A DNA stretch of 64,000 nucleotides from Hydractinia symbiolongicarpus (GCF_029227915.1 NC_079885.1:1984001-2048000); one strand, 5' to 3'. Positions 1 to 14,957 are shown, counted from the stretch's first letter. Program-made: numbers and translations. Notes: generated by a model not told the origin, from the letters alone.

Positions 1-2782
1 CGAGTTCGGGATTTACGGGAAATCGCAGGTTTTCGTTTGCCGGCGATTAAACTTCTTTTATTCAGCGTCTCATCAAAAATGAAAACATTTTTGAAAACTA
101 CAAGTCTCATACGTTTTAGTGGTGAAAAAAAAATTTAAAAATTCGTTCGGGAAATGAGTTTACTCACTGGGTACTTTCCTTGTATCCTTTTAACTATACG
201 GGCCGAGTCCGGGATTTACGGGAAATCGCGGGATTTCGTTTGCCGGCGATTAAACTTCTTTTATTCAGCGTCTCATCAAAAATGAAAACATTTTTAAAAA
301 CTACAAGTCTCATGGGCTTTAGTGGTGAAATAATAATTTAAAAAATCGTTTGGAAAATGAGTTTACTCCCTGGGTACTTTCTTTGTATACTTTTGACTAT
401 ACGGGCCGAGTCCAGGATTTACGGGAAATCGCAGGTTTTCGTTTGCCGGCGATTAAACTTCTTTTATTCAGCGTCTCATCAAAAATGAAAACATTTTTGA
501 AAACTACAAGTCTCATACGTTTTAGCGGTGAAATAATAATTTAAAAAATCGTTTGGGAAATGAGTTTACTCCCTGGGTACTTTCTTTGTATACTTTTGAC
601 TATACGGGCCGAGTCCAGGATTTACGGGAAATCGCAGGTTTCCGTTTGCCGGCGATTAAACTTCTTTTATTCAGCGTCTCATCAAAAATAAAAACATTTT
701 TAAAAACTACAAGTCTCATGGGCTTTAGTGGTGAAATAATAATTTAAAAAATCGTTCGGGAAATGAGTTTACACCCTGGGTACTTTCTTATTATACTTTT
801 GACTATACGGGCCGAGTCCGGGATTTACGGGAAATCGCAGGTTTTCGTTTGCCGGCGATTAAACTTCTTTCATTCAGCGTCTCATCAAAAATGAAAACAT
901 TTTTGAAAACTACAAGTCTCATGCGTTTTAGTGGTGAAATAATAATTTAAAAAATCGTTCGGGAAATGAGTTTACACCCTGGATACTTTCTTTGTATACT
1001 TTTGACTATACGGGCCGAGTACGGGATTTACGGAAATCACAGGTTTTCGTTTGCCGGAGATTAAACTTCTTTTATTCAGCGTCTCATCAAAAATGAAAAC
1101 ATTTTTGAAAACTACAAGTGTCATGCGTTTTAGTGGTGAAAAAATAATTTAAAAAATCGTTCGGGAAATGAGTTTACTCCCTGGGTACTTTATTTGTATA
1201 CTTTTGATTATACGGGCCGAGTCCAGGGTTTACGGGAAATGGCGGGTTTTCGTTTGCCGGCGATTAATCTTCTTTTATTCAGCGTCTCATCAAAAATGAA
1301 AACATTTTTAAAAACTACAAGTCTCATGGGCTTTAGTGGTGAAATAATAATTTAAAAAATCGTTCGGGAAATGAGTTTACACCCTGGATACTTTCTTTGT
1401 ATACTTTTGACTATACGGGCCGAGTACGGGATTTACGGGAAATCACAGGTTTTCTTTTGCCGGCGATTAAACTTCTTTTATTCAGCGTCTCATCAAAAAT
1501 GAAAACATTTTTGAAAACTACAAGTCTCATGCGTTTTAGTAGTGAAAAAATAATTTAAAAAATCGTTCGGGAAATGAGTTTACACCTTGGGTACTTTCTT
1601 TGTATACTTTTGACTATACGGGCCGAGTCCGGGATTTACGGGAAATCGCAGGTTTTCGTTTGCCTGCGATTAAACTTCTTTTATTCAGCGTCTCATCAAA
1701 AATGAAAACATTTTTGAAAACTACAAGTCTCATACGTTTTAGTGGTGAAAAAATAATTTAAAAATTCGTTCGGGAAATGATTTTACTCACTGGGTACTTT
1801 CCTTGTATCCTTTTAACTATACGGGCCGAGTCCGGGATTTACGGGAAATAGCGGGATTTCGTTTGCCGGCGATTAAACTTCTTTTATTCAGCGTCTCATC
1901 AAAAATGAAAACATTTTTAAAAACTACAAGTCTCATGGGCTTTAGTGGTGAAATAATAATTTAAAAAATCGTTTGGGAAATGAGTTTACTCCCTGGGTAC
2001 TTTCTTTGTATACTTTTGACTATACGGGCCGAGTCCGGGATTTACGGGAAATCGCAGGTTTTCGTTTGCCGGCGATAAAACTTCTTTTATTCAGCGTCTC
2101 ATCAAAAATGAAAACATTTTTAAAAACTACAAGTCTTATGCGTTTTAGTGGTGAAATAATAACTTAAAAAATCGTTTGGGAAATGAGTTTACTCCCTGGG
2201 TACTTTCTTTGTATACTTTTGACTATACGGGCCGAGTCCAGGATTAACGGGAAATCGCAGGTTTTCGTTTGCCGGCGATTAAACTTCTTTTATTCACCGT
2301 CTCATCAAAAATGAAAACATTTTTACAAACTACAAGTCTCATGCGTTTTAGTGCTGAAAAAATAATTTAAAAAATCGTTCGGGAAATGAGTTTAATCCCT
2401 GGGTACTTTCTTTGTATACTTTTGACTATGCGGGCCGAGTCTGGGGTTTACGGAAAATGGCGGGTTTTCGTTTGCCGGCAATTAAACTTCTTTTATTCAG
2501 CGTCTCATCAAAAATGAAAACATTTTTGAAAACTACAAGTGTCATGCGTTTTAGTGGTGAAAAAATAATTTAAAAAATCGTTCGGGAAATGAGTTTACTC
2601 CCTGGGTACTTTCTTTGTATACTTTTGACTATACGGTCCGAGTCCGGGATTTACGGGAAGTCGCGGGTTTTCGTTTGCCGGCGATTAAACTTCTTTTATT
2701 CAGCATCTCATCAAAAAGGAAAACATTTTTAAAAACTACAAGTCTCATGCGTTTTAGTGGTGAAAAAATAATTTAAAAAATC

Positions 2783-3740
2783 GTTCGGGAATTGAGTTTA
2801 CTCCCTGGGTACTTTCTTTGTATGCTTTTTACTATACGGGCCGAGTCCGGGATTTACGGGAAATCGCGGATTTTCGTTTGCCGGCGAATGAACTTCTTTT
2901 ATTCAGCGTCCCATCAAATATGAAAATATTTTTGAAAACTACAAGTCTCATGCGTTTAGTGGTAAAAAAATAATATAAAAAATCGTTCGGGAAATGAGTT
3001 TACTCCCTGGGTACTTTCTTTGTATACTTTTGACTATACGGGCCGAATCCGGAATTTACGGGAAATCGCAGGTTTTCGTTTGCCGGCGATTAAACTTCTT
3101 TTATTCAGCGTCTCATCAAAAATGAAAACATTTTTGAAAACTACAAGTCTCATGCGTTTTAGTGGTGAAAAAATAATTTAAAAAATCGTTCGGGAAATGA
3201 GTTTACTCCCTGGGTACTTTCTTTGTATGCTTTTTACTATACGGGCCGAGTCCGGGATTTACGGGAAATCGCGGATTTTCGTTTGCCGGCGAATGAACTT
3301 CTTTTATTCAGCGTCCCATCAAATATGAAAATATTTTTGAAAACTACAAGTCTCATGCGTTTAGTGGTAAAAAAATAATATAAAAAATCGTTCGGGAAAT
3401 GAGTTTACTCCCTGGGTACTTTCTTTGTATACTTTTGACTATACGGGCCGAATCCGGAATTTACGGGAAATCGCAGGTTTTCGTTTGCCGGCGATTAAAC
3501 TTCTTTTATTCAGCGTCTCATCAAAAATGAAAACATTTTTGAAAACTACAAGTCTCATGCGTTTTAGTGGTGAAAAAATAATTTAAAAAATCGTTCGGGA
3601 AATGAGTTTACTCCCTGGGTACTTTCTTTGTATGCTTTTTACTATACGGGCCGAGTCCGGGATTTACGGGAAATCGCGGATTTTCGTTTGCCGGCGAATA
3701 AACTTCTTTTATTCAGCGTCCCATCAAATATGAAAATATT
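2783..3740 (+). repeat. Dimeric higher-order repeat, 405-bp period
   Basis: A pair made of one 202-bp B-type monomer (TATGCTTTTTAC, GCGAATGAAC, CCCATCAAATATG) and one ordinary 203-bp monomer (CCGAATCCGGAATTTAC) repeats at 2783, 3188 and 3593. Two copies are complete. The third runs to about 3740, where its B unit loses the B-specific end. Copies appear nearly identical by eye. Confidence 0.85.
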
Positions 3741-6700
3741 TTTAAAAACTACAAGTCTTATGCGTTTTAGTGGTGAAATAATAACTTAAAAAATCGTTTG
3801 GGAAATGAGTTTACTCCCTGGGTACTTTCTTTGTAAACTTTTGACTATACGGGCCGAGTCCAGGATTAACGGGAAATCGCAGGTTTTCGTTTGCCGGCGA
3901 TTAAACTTCTTTTATTCACCGTCTCATCAAAAATGAAAACATTTTTACAAACTACAAGTCTCATGCGTTTTAGTGCTGAAAAAATAATTTAAAAAATCGT
4001 TCGGGAAATGAGTTTACTCCCTGGGTACTTTCTTTGTATACTTTTGACTATGCGGGCCGAGTCTGGGGTTTACGGAAAATGGCGGGTTTTCGTTTGCCGG
4101 CGATTAAACTTCTTTTATTCAGCGTCTCATCAAAAATGAAAACATTTTTGAAAACTACAAGTGTCATGCGTTTTAGTGGTGAAAAAATAATTTAAAAAAT
4201 CGTTCGGGAAATGAGTTTACTCCCTGGGTACTTTCTTTGTATACTTTTGATTATACGGGCCGAGTCCAGGGTTTACGGGAAATGGCGGGTTTTCGTTTGC
4301 CGGCGATTAAACTTCTTTTATTCAGCGTCTCATCAAAAATGAAAACATTTTTGAAAACTACAAGTCTCATGCGTTTTAGTGGTGAAAATATAATTTAAAA
4401 AATCGTTCGGGAAATGAGTTTACTCCCTGGGTACTTTCTTTGTATACTTTTGACTATACGGGCCGAGTCTGGGATTTACGGGAAGTCGCGGGTTTTCGTT
4501 TGCCGGCGATTAAACTTCTTTTATTCAGCATCTCATCAAAAAGGAAAACATTTTTAAAAACTACAAGTCTCATGCGTTTTAGTGGTGAAAAAATAATTTA
4601 AAAAATCGTTCGGGAATTGAGTTTACTCCGTGGGTACTTTCTTTGTATGCTTTTTACTATACGGGCCGAGTTCGGGATTTACGGGAAATCGCGGATTTTC
4701 GTTTGCCGGCGAATGAACTTCTTTTATTCAGCGTCCCATCAAATATGAAAATATTTTTGAAAACTACAAGTCTCATGCGTTTAGTGGTAAAAAAATAATA
4801 TAAAAAATCGTTCTGGAAATGAGTTTACTCCCTGGGTACTTTCTTTGTATACTTTTGACTATACGGGCCGAGTCCGGAATTTACGGGAAATCGCAGGTTT
4901 TCGTTTGCCGGCGATTAAACTTCTTTTATTCAGCGTCTCATCAAAAATGAAAACATTTTTGAAAACTACAAGTCTCATGCGTTTTAGTGGTGAAAAAATA
5001 ATTTAAAAAATCGTTCGGGAAATGAGTTTACTCCCTGGGTACTTTTTTTGTATGCTTTCGACTATACGGGCCGAGACCGGGATTTACGGGAAATTGCGGG
5101 TTTTCGTTTGCCGGCGATTAAAGTTCTTTTATTCAGCGTCTTATCAAAAATGAAAACATTTTTAAAAACTACAAGTCTCATGGGCTTTAGTTGTGAAATA
5201 ATAATTTAAAAAATCGTTTGGGAAATGAGTTTACTACCTGGGTACTTTCTTTGTATACTTTTGACTATACGGGCCGAGTACGGGATTTACGGGAAATCAC
5301 AGGTTTTCGTTTGCCGGCGATTAAACTTCTTTTATTCAGCGTCTCATCAAAAATGAAAACATTTTTGAAAACTACAAGTCTCATGCGTTTTAGTGGTGAA
5401 AAAATAATTTAAAAAATCGTTCGGGAAATGAGTTTACACCCTGGGTACTTTCTTTGTATACTTTTGACTATACGGGCCGAGTCCGGGATTTACGGGAAAT
5501 CGCAGGTTTTCGTTTGCCGGCGATTAAACTTCTTTTATGCAGCGTCTCATCAAAAATGAAAACATTTTTGAAAACTACAAGTCTCATACGTTTTAGTGGT
5601 GAAAAAGTAATTTAAAAAATCGTTCGGGAAATGAGTTTACTCCCTGGGTACTTTCTTTGTATACTTTTGATTATACGGGCCGAGTCCAGGGTTTACGGAA
5701 AATGGCGGGTTTTCGTTTGCCGGCGATTAAACTTCTTTTATTCAACGTCTCATCAAAAATGAAAACATTTTTAAAAACTACAAGTCTCATGGGATTTAGT
5801 GGTGAAATAATAATTTAAAAAAATCGTTTGGGAAATGAGTTTACACCCTGGGTACTTTCTTATTATACTTTTGACTATGCGGGCCCATTCCGGGATTTAC
5901 GGGAAATCGCAGGTTTTCGTTTGCCGGCGATTAAACTTCTTTCATTCAGCGTCTCATCAAAAATGAAAACATTTTTGAAAACTACAAGTCTCATGGGCTT
6001 TAGTGGTGAAATAATAATTTAAAAAATCGTTCGGGAAATGAGTTTACACCCTGGGTACTTTCTTATTATACTTTTGACTATACGGGCCGAGTCCGGGATT
6101 TACGGGAAATTGCAGGTTTTCGTTTGCCGGCGATTAAACTTCTTTCATTCAGCGTCTCATCAAAAATGAAAACATTTTTGAAAACTACAAGTCTCATGCG
6201 TTTTAGTGGTGAAAATATAATTTAAAAAATCGTTCGGGAAATGAGTTTACTCCCTGGGTACTTTCTTTGTATACTTTTGACTATACGGGCCGAGTCCGGG
6301 ATTTACGGGAAGTCGCGGGTTTTCGTTTGCCGGCGATTAAACTTCTTTTATTCAGCATCTCATCAAAAAGGAAAACATTTTTAAAAACTACAAGTCTCAT
6401 GCGTTTTAGTGGTGAAAAAATAATTTAAAAAATCGTTCGGGAAATGAGTTTACTCCCTGGGTACTTTCTTTGTATGCTTTTTACTATACGGGCCGAGTCC
6501 GGGATTTACGGGAAATCGCGGATTTTCGTTTGCCGGCGAATGAACTTCTTTTATTCAGCGTCCCATCAAATATGAAAATATTTTTGAAAACTACAAGTCT
6601 CATGCGTTTAGTGGTAAAAAAATAATATAAAAAATCGTTCGGGAAATGAGTTTACTCCCTGGGTACTTTCTTTGTATACTTTTGACTATACGGGCCGAGT

Positions 6701-7244
6701 CCGGAATTTACGGGAAATCGCAGGTTTTCGTTTGCCGGCGATTAAATTTCTTTTATTCAGCGTCTCATCAAAAATGAAAACATTTTTGAAAACTACAAGT
6801 CTCATGCGTTTTAGTGGTGAAAAAATAATTTAAAAAATCGTTCGGGAAATGAGTTTACTCCCTGGGTACTTTCTTTGTATGCTTTTTACTATACGGGCCG
6901 AGTCCGGGATTTACGGGAAATCGCGGATTTTCGTTTGCCGGCGAATAAACTTCTTTTATTCAGCGTCCCATCAAATATGAAAATATTTTTGAAAACTACA
7001 AGTCTCATGCGTTTAGTGGTAAAAAAATAATATAAAAAATCGTTCGGGAAATGAGTTTACTCCTTGGGTACTTTCTTTGTATACTTTTGACTATACGGGC
7101 CGAGTCCGGAATTTACGGGAAATCGCAGGTTTTCGTTTGCCGGCGATTAAACTTCTTTTATTCAGCGTCTCATCAAAAATGAAAACATTTTTGAAAACTA
7201 CAAGTCTCATGCGATTTAGTGGTGAAAAAATAATTTAAAAAATC

Positions 7245-8050
7245 GTTCGGGAAATGAGTTTACTCACTGGGTACTTTCCTTGTATACTTTCGACTATACG
7301 GGCCGAGACCGGGATTTACGGGAAATTGCGGGTTTTCGTTTGCCGGCGATTAAAGTTCTTTTATTCAGCGTCTTATCAAAAATGAAAACATTTTTAAAAA
7401 CTACAAGTCTAATGGGCTTTAGTGGTGAAATAATAATTTAAAAAATCGTTTGGGAAATGAGTTTACTACCTGGGTACTTTCTTTGTATACTTTTGACTAT
7501 ACGGGCCGAGTACGGGATTTACGGGAAATCACAGGTTTTCGTTTGCCGGCGATTAAACTTCTTTTATTCAGCGTCTCATCAAAAATGAAAACATTTTTGA
7601 AAACTACAAGTCTCATGCGTTTTAGTGGTGAAAAAATAATTTAAAAAATCGTTCGGGAAATGAGTTTACACCCTGGGTACTTTCCTTGTATACTTTCGAC
7701 TATACGGGCCGAGACCGGGATTTACGGGAAATTGCGGGTTTTCGTTTGCCGGCGATTAAAGTTCTTTTATTCAGCGTCTTATCAAAAATGAAAACATTTT
7801 TAAAAACTACAAGTCTCATGGGCTTTAGTGGTGAAATAATAATTTAAAAAATCGTTTGGGAAATGAGTTTACTACCTGGGTACTTTCTTTGTATACTTTT
7901 GACTATACGGGCCGAGTACGGGATTTACGGGAAATCACAGGTTTTCGTTTGCCGGCGATTAAACTTCTTTTATTCAGCGTCTCATCAAAAATGAAAACAT
8001 TTTTGAAAACTACAAGTCTCATGCGTTTTAGTGGTGAAAAAATAATTTAA
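7245..8050 (+). repeat. Dimeric higher-order repeat, 406-bp period
   Basis: Equivalent landmarks at 7450 and 7856 are 406 bp apart, and the two following monomers read identically in their translated frame. Each pair is one GAGACCGGGATTTAC/AAAGTTCTTTTATT monomer followed by one GAGTACGGGATTTAC/AATCACAGG monomer. This is a recent two-monomer duplication. Confidence 0.75.
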
Positions 8051-8056
8051 AAAATC

Positions 8057-10390
8057 GTTCGGGAAATGAGTTTACACCCTGGGTACTTTCTTTGTATACT
8101 TTTGACTATACGGGCCGAGTCCGGGATTTACGGGAAATCGCTGGTTTTCGTTTGCCGGCGATTAAACTTCTTTTATACAGCGTCTCATCAAAAATGAAAA
8201 CATTTTTGAAAACTACAAGTCTCATACGTTTTAGTGGTGAAAAAATAATTTAAAAAATCGTTCGGAAAATAAGTTTACTCCCTGGGTACTTTCTTTGTAT
8301 ACTTTTGATTATACGGGCCGAGTCCAGGGTTTACGGAAAATGGCGGGTTTTCGTTTGCCGGCGATTAAACTTCTTTTATTCAGCGTCTCATCAAAAATGA
8401 AAACATTTTTAAAAACTACAAGTCTCATGGGCTTTAGTGGTGAAATAATAATTTAAAAAAATCGTTTGGGAAATGAGTTTACACCCTGGGTACTTTCTTA
8501 TTATACTTTTGACTATACGGGCCCATTCCGGGATTTACGGGAAATCGCAGGTTTTCGTTTGCCGGCGATTAAACTTCTTTCATTCAGCGTCTCATCAAAA
8601 ATGAAAACATTTTTGAAAACTACAAGTCTCATGCGTTTTAGTGGTGAAAATATAATTTAAAAAATCGTTCGGGAAAGGAGTTTACTCCCTGGGTACTTTC
8701 TTTGTATACTTTTGACTATACGTGCCGAGTCCGGGATTTACGGGAAGTCGCGGGTTTTCGTTTGCCGGCGATTAAACTTCTTTTATTCAGCGTCTCATCA
8801 AAAAGGAAAACATTTTTAAAAACTACAAGTCTCATGCGTTTTAGTGGTGAAAAAATAATTTAAAAAATCGTTCGGGAAATGAGTTTACTCCCTGGGTACT
8901 TTCTTTGTATGCTTTTTACTATACGGGCCGAGTCCGGGATTTACGGGAAATCGCGGATTTTCGTTTGCCGGCGAATAAACTTCTTTTATTCAGCGTCCCA
9001 TCAAATATGAAAATATTTTTGAAAACTACAAGTCTCATGCGTTTAGTGGTAAAAAAATAATATAAAAAATCGTTCGGGAAATGAGTTTACTCCCTGGGTA
9101 CTTTCTTTGTATACTTTTGACTATACGGGCCGAGTCCGGAATTTACGGGAAATCGCAGGTTTTCGTTTGCCGGCGATTAAACTTCTTTTATTCAGCGTCT
9201 CATCAAAAATGAAAACATTTTTGAAAACTACAAGTCTCATGCGTTTTAGTGGTGAAAAAATAATTTAAAAAATCGTTCGGGAAATGAGTTTACACCCTGG
9301 GTACTTTCTTTGTATACTTTTGACTATACGGGCCGAGTCCGGGATTTACGGGAAATCGCAGGTTTTCGTTTGCCGGCGATTAAACTTCTTTTATACAGCG
9401 TCTCATCAAAAATGAAAACATTTTTGAAAACTACAAGTCTCATACGTTTTAGTGGTGAAAAAATAATTTAAAAAATCGTTCGGGAAATGAGTTTACTCCC
9501 TGGGTACTTTCTTTGTATACTTTTGATTATACGGGCCGAGTCCAGGGTTTACGGAAAATGGCGGGTTTTCGTTTGCCGGCGATTAAACTTCTTTTATTCA
9601 GCGTCTCATCAAAAATGAAAACATTTTTAAAAACTACAAGTCTCATGGGCTTTAGTGGTGAAATAATAATTTAAAAAAATCGTTTGGGAAATGAGTTTAC
9701 ACCCTGGGTACTTTCTTATTATACTTTTGACTATACGGGCCCATTCCGGGATTTACGGGAAATCGCAGGTTTTCGTTTGCCAGCGATTAAACTTCTTTCA
9801 TTCACCGTCTCATCAAAAATGAAAACATTTTTGAAAACTACAAGTCTCATGCGTTTTAGTGGTGAAAATATAATTTAAAAAATCGTTCGGGAAAGGAGTT
9901 TACTCCCTGGGTACTTTCTTTGTATACTTTTGACTATACGTGCCGAGTCCGGGATTTACGGGAAGTCGCGGGTTTTCGTTTGCCGGCGATTAAACTTCTT
10001 TTATTCAGCGTCTCATCAAAAAGGAAAACATTTTTAAAAACTACAAGTCTCATGCGTTTTAGTGGTGAAAAAATAATTTAAAAAATCGTTCGGGAAATGA
10101 GTTTACTCCCTGGGTACTTTCTTTGTATGCTTTTTACTATACGGGCCGAGTCCGGGATTTACGGGAAATCGCGGATTTTCGTTTGCTGGCGAATAAACTT
10201 CTTTTATTCAGCGTCCCATCAAATATGAAAATATTTTTGAAAACTACAAGTCTCATGCGTTTAGTGGTAAAAAAATAATATAAAAAATCGTTCGGGAAAT
10301 GAGTTTACTCCCTGGGTACTTTCTTTGTATACTTTTGACTATACGGGCCGAGTCCAGAATTTACGGGAAATCGCAGGTTTTCGTTTGCCG
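8057..10390 (+). repeat. Six-monomer higher-order repeat, 1218-bp period
   Basis: Rare private variants recur 1218 bp apart: TTTTATACAG at 8171 and 9389, CGTGCCGAG at 8721 and 9939, and the GGGCCCATTCCGGG monomers near 8520 and 9740. Copy 1 spans 8057-9274. Copy 2 starts at 9275 and diverges near 10390. A few single-base differences separate them, e.g. TTCATTCAGCG versus TTCATTCACCG. Confidence 0.8.
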
Positions 10391-10492
10391 GCGATTAAAG
10401 TCCTTTTATTCAGCGTCTTATCAAAAATAAAAACATTTTTAAAAACTACAAGTCTCATGGGCTTTAGTGGTGAAATAATAATTTAAAAAATC

Positions 10493-13400
10493 GTTTGGGA
10501 ATTGAGTTTACTACCTGGGTACTTTCTTTGTATACTTTTGACTATACGGGCCGAGTACGGGATTTACGGGGAATCGCAGGTTTTCGTTTGCCGGCGATTA
10601 AACTTCTTTTATTCAGCGTCTCATCAAAAATGAAAACATTTTTGAAAACTGCAAGTCTCATACGTTTTAGTGGTGAAAAAATAATTTAAAAAATCGTTCG
10701 GGAAATGAGTTTACTCCTTGGGTACTTTCTTTGTATACTTTTGATTATACGGGCCGAGTCCAGGGTTTACGGGAAATGGCGGGTTTTTGTTTGCCGGCGA
10801 TTAAACTTCTTTTATTCAGCGTCTCATCAAAAATGAAAACATTTTTAAAAACTACAAGTCTCATGGACTTTAGTGGTGAAATAATAATTTAAAAAATCGT
10901 TCGGGAAATGAGTTTACACCCTGGGTATTTTCTTATTATACTTTTGACTATACGGGCCGAGTCCGGGATTTACGGGAAATCGAAGGTTTTCGTTTGCCGG
11001 CGATTAAACTTCTTTCATTCAGCGTCTCATCAAAAATGAAAACATTTTTGAAAACTACAAGTCTCATGCGTTTTAGTGGTGAAAATATAATTTAAAAAAT
11101 CGTTCGGAAAAGGAGTTTACTCCCTGGGTACTTTCTTTGTATACTTTTGACTATACGTGCCGAGTCCGGGATTTACGGGAAGTCGCGGGTTTTCGTTTGC
11201 CGGCGATTAAACTTCTTTTATTCAGCGTCTCATCAAAAATGAAAACATTTTTGAAAACTACAAGTCTCATGCGTTTTAGTGGTGAAAAAATAATTTAAAA
11301 AATCGTTCGGGAAATGAGTTTACTCCCTGGGTACTTTCTTTGTATGCTTTTTACTATACGGGCCGAGTCCGGGATTTACGGGAAATCGCGGATTTTCGTT
11401 TGCCGGCGAATAAACTTCTTTTATTCAGCGTCCCATCAAATATGAAAATATTTTTGAAAACTACAAGTCTCATGCGTTTAGTGGTAAAAAAATAATATAA
11501 AAAATCGTTCGGGAAATGAGTTTACTCCCTGGGTACTTTCTTTGTATACTTTTGACTATACGGGCCGAGTCCGGAATTTACGGGAAATCGCAGGTTTTCG
11601 TTTGCCGGCGATTAAACTTCTTTTATTCAGCGTCTCATCAAAAATGAAAACATTTTTGAAAACTAAAAGTCTCATGCGTTTTAGTGGTGAAAAAATAATT
11701 TAAAAATTCGTTAGGGAAATAAGTTTACTCACTGGGTACTTTCCTTGCATACTTTTGACTGTACGGGCCGAGACCGGGATTTACGGCAAATTGCGGGTTT
11801 TCGTTTGCCGGCGATTAAAGTCCTTTTATTCAGCGTCTTATCAAAAATAAAAACATTTTTAAAAACTACAAGTCTCATGGGCTTTAGTGGTGAAATAATA
11901 ATTTAAAAAATCGTTTGGGAATTGAGTTTACTACCTGGGTACTTTCTTTGTATACTTTTGACTATACGGGCCGAGTACGGGATTTACGGGGAATCGCAGG
12001 TTTTCGTTTGCCGGCGATTAAACTTCTTTTATTCAGCGTCTCATCAAAAATGAAAACATTTTTGAAAACTGCAAGTCTCATACGTTTTAGTGGTGAAAAA
12101 ATAATTTAAAAAATCGTTCGGGAAATGAGTTTACTCCTTGGGTACTTTCTTTGTATACTTTTGATTATACGGGCCGAGTCCAGGGTTTACGGGAAATGGC
12201 GGGTTTTTGTTTGCCGGCGATTAAACTTCTTTTATTCAGCGTCTCATCAAAAATGAAAACATTTTTAAAAACTACAAGTCTCATGGGCTTTAGTGGTGAA
12301 ATAATAATTTAAAAAATCGTTCGGGAAATGAGTTTACACCCTGGGTATTTTCTTATTATACTTTTGACTATACGGGCCGAGTCCGGGATTTACGGGAAAT
12401 CGAAGGTTTTCGTTTGCCGGCGATTAAACTTCTTTCATTCAGCGTCTCATCAAAAATGAAAACATTTTTGAAAACTAAAAGTCTCATGCGTTTTAGTGGT
12501 GAAAAAATAATTTAAAAATTCGTTAGGGAAATAAGTTTACTCACTGGGTACTTTCCTTGCATACTTTTGACTGTACGGGCCGAGACCGGGATTTACGGGA
12601 AATTGCGGGTTTTCGTTTGCCGGCGATTAAAGTCCTTTTATTCAGCGTCTTATCAAAAATAAAAACATTTTTAAAAACTACAAGTCTCATGGGCTTTAGT
12701 GGTGAAATAATAATTTAAAAAATCGTTTGGGAATTGAGTTTACTACCTGGGTACTTTCTTTGTATACTTTTGACTATACGGGCCGAGTACGGGATTTACG
12801 GGGAATCGCAGGTTTTCGTTTGCCGGCGATTAAACTTCTTTTATTCAGCGTCTCATCAAAAATGAAAACAATTTTGAAAACTGCAAGTCTCATACGTTTT
12901 AGTGGTGAAAAAATAATTTAAAAAATCGTTCGGGAAATGAGTTTACTCCTTGGGTACTTTCTTTGTATACTTTTGATTATACGGGCCGAGTCCAGGGTTT
13001 ACGGGAAATGGCGGGTTTTTGTTTGCCGGCGATTAAACTTCTTTTATTCAGCGTCTCATCAAAAATGAAAACATTTTTAAAAACTACAAGTCTCATGGGC
13101 TTTAGTGGTGAAATAATAATTTAAAAAATCGTTCGGGAAATGAGTTTACACCCTGGGTATTTTCTTATTATACTTTTGACTATACGGGCCGAGTCCGGGA
13201 TTTACGGGAAATCGAAGGTTTTCGTTTGCCGGCGATTAAACTTCTTTCATTCAGCGTCTCATCAAAAATGAAAACATTTTTGAAAACTACAAGTCTCATG
13301 GGCTTTAGTGGTGAAATAATAATTTAAAAAATCGTTTGGGAATTGAGTTTACTACCTGGGTACTTTCTTTGTATACTTTTGACTATACGGGCCGAGTACG

Positions 13401-14957
13401 GGATTTACGGGGAATCGCAGGTTTTCGTTTGCCGGCGATTAAACTTCTTTTATTCAGCGTCTCATCAAAAATGAAAACATTTTTAAAAACTACAAGTCTC
13501 ATGGGCTTTAGTGGTGAAATAATAATTTAAAAAATCGTTCGGGAAATGAGTTTACACCCTGGGTATTTTCTTATTATACTTTTGACTATACGGGCCGAGT
13601 CCGGGATTTACGGGAAATCGAAGGTTTTCGTTTGCCGGCGATTAAACTTCTTTCATTCAGCGTCTCATCAAAAATGAAAACATTTTTGAAAACTAAAAGT
13701 CTCATGCGTTTTAGTGGTGAAAAAATAATTTAAAAATTCGTTAGGGAAATAAGTTTACTCACTGGGTACTTTCCTTGCATACTTTTGACTGTACGGGCCG
13801 AGACCGGGATTTACGGGAAATTGCGGGTTTTCGTTTGCCGGCGATTAAAATCCTTTTATTCAGCGTCTTATCAAAAATAAAAACATTTTTAAAAACTACA
13901 AGTCTCATGGGCTTTAGTGGTGAAATAATAATTTAAAAAATCGTTTGGGAATTGAGTTTACTACCTGGGTACTTTCTTTGTATACTTTTGACTATACGGG
14001 CCGAGTACGGGATTTACGGGGAATCGCAGGTTTTCGTTTGCCGGCGATTAAACTTCTTTTATTCAGCGTCTCATCAAAAATGAAAACATTTTTGAAAACT
14101 GCAAGTCTCATACGTTTTAGTGGTGAAAAAATAATTTAAAAAATCGTTCGGGAAATGAGTTTACTCCTTGGGTACTTTCTTTGTATACTTTTGATTATAC
14201 GGGCCGAGTCCAGGGTTTACGGGAAATGGCGGGTTTTTGTTTGCCGGCGATTAAACTTCTTTTATTCAGCGTCTCATCAAAAATGAAAACATTTTTAAAA
14301 ACTACAAGTCTCATGGGCTTTAGTGGTGAAATAATAATTTAAAAAATCGTTCAGGAAATGAGTTTACACCCTGGGTATTTTCTTATTATACTTTTGACTA
14401 TACGGGCCGAGTCCGGGATTTACGGGAAATCGAAGGTTTTCGTTTGCCGGCGATTAAACTTCTTTCATTCAGCGTCTCATCAAAAATGAAAACATTTTTG
14501 AAAACTACAAGTCTCATGCGTTTTAGTGGTGAAAATATAATTTAAAAAATCGTTCGGGAAAGGAGTTTACTCCCTGGGTACTTTCTTTGTATACTTTTGA
14601 CTATACGTGCCGAGTCCGGGATTTACGGGAAGTCGCGGGTTTTCGTTTGCCGGCGATTAAACTTCTTTTATTCAGCGTCTCATCAAAAATGAAAACATTT
14701 TTGAAAACTAAAAGTCTCATGCGTTTTAGTGGTGAAAAAATAATTTAAAAATTCGTTAGGGAAATAAGTTTACTCACTGGGTACTTTCCTTGCATACTTT
14801 TGACTATACGGGCCGAGACCGGGATTTACGGGAAATTGCGGGTTTTCGTTTGCCGGCGATTAAAGTCCTTTTATTCAGCGTCTTATCAAAAATGAAAACA
14901 TTTTTAAAAACTACAAGTCTCATGGGCTTTAGTGGTGAAATAATAATTTAAAAAATC
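10493..14957 (+). repeat. Mosaic higher-order block, 1420/812/609-bp steps
   Basis: A distinctive monomer beginning GTTTGGGAATTGAG with a GGGGAATCGCAGG variant recurs at 10493, 11913, 12725, 13334 and 13943. Spacings are 1420, 812, 609 and 609 bp (7, 4, 3 and 3 monomers). The changing step size around one marked unit indicates successive unequal exchanges with different offsets. Confidence 0.8.

Noticed and set aside
350-544. A family of ~64-codon open frames repeated in many monomers (also at 553, 1973, 5218 and others)
   Set aside because: They are copies of one satellite unit, most open at TTG rather than ATG, frameshifting indels are common, and the reading frame does not continue in register across 203-bp units. 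There is no recognisable domain.
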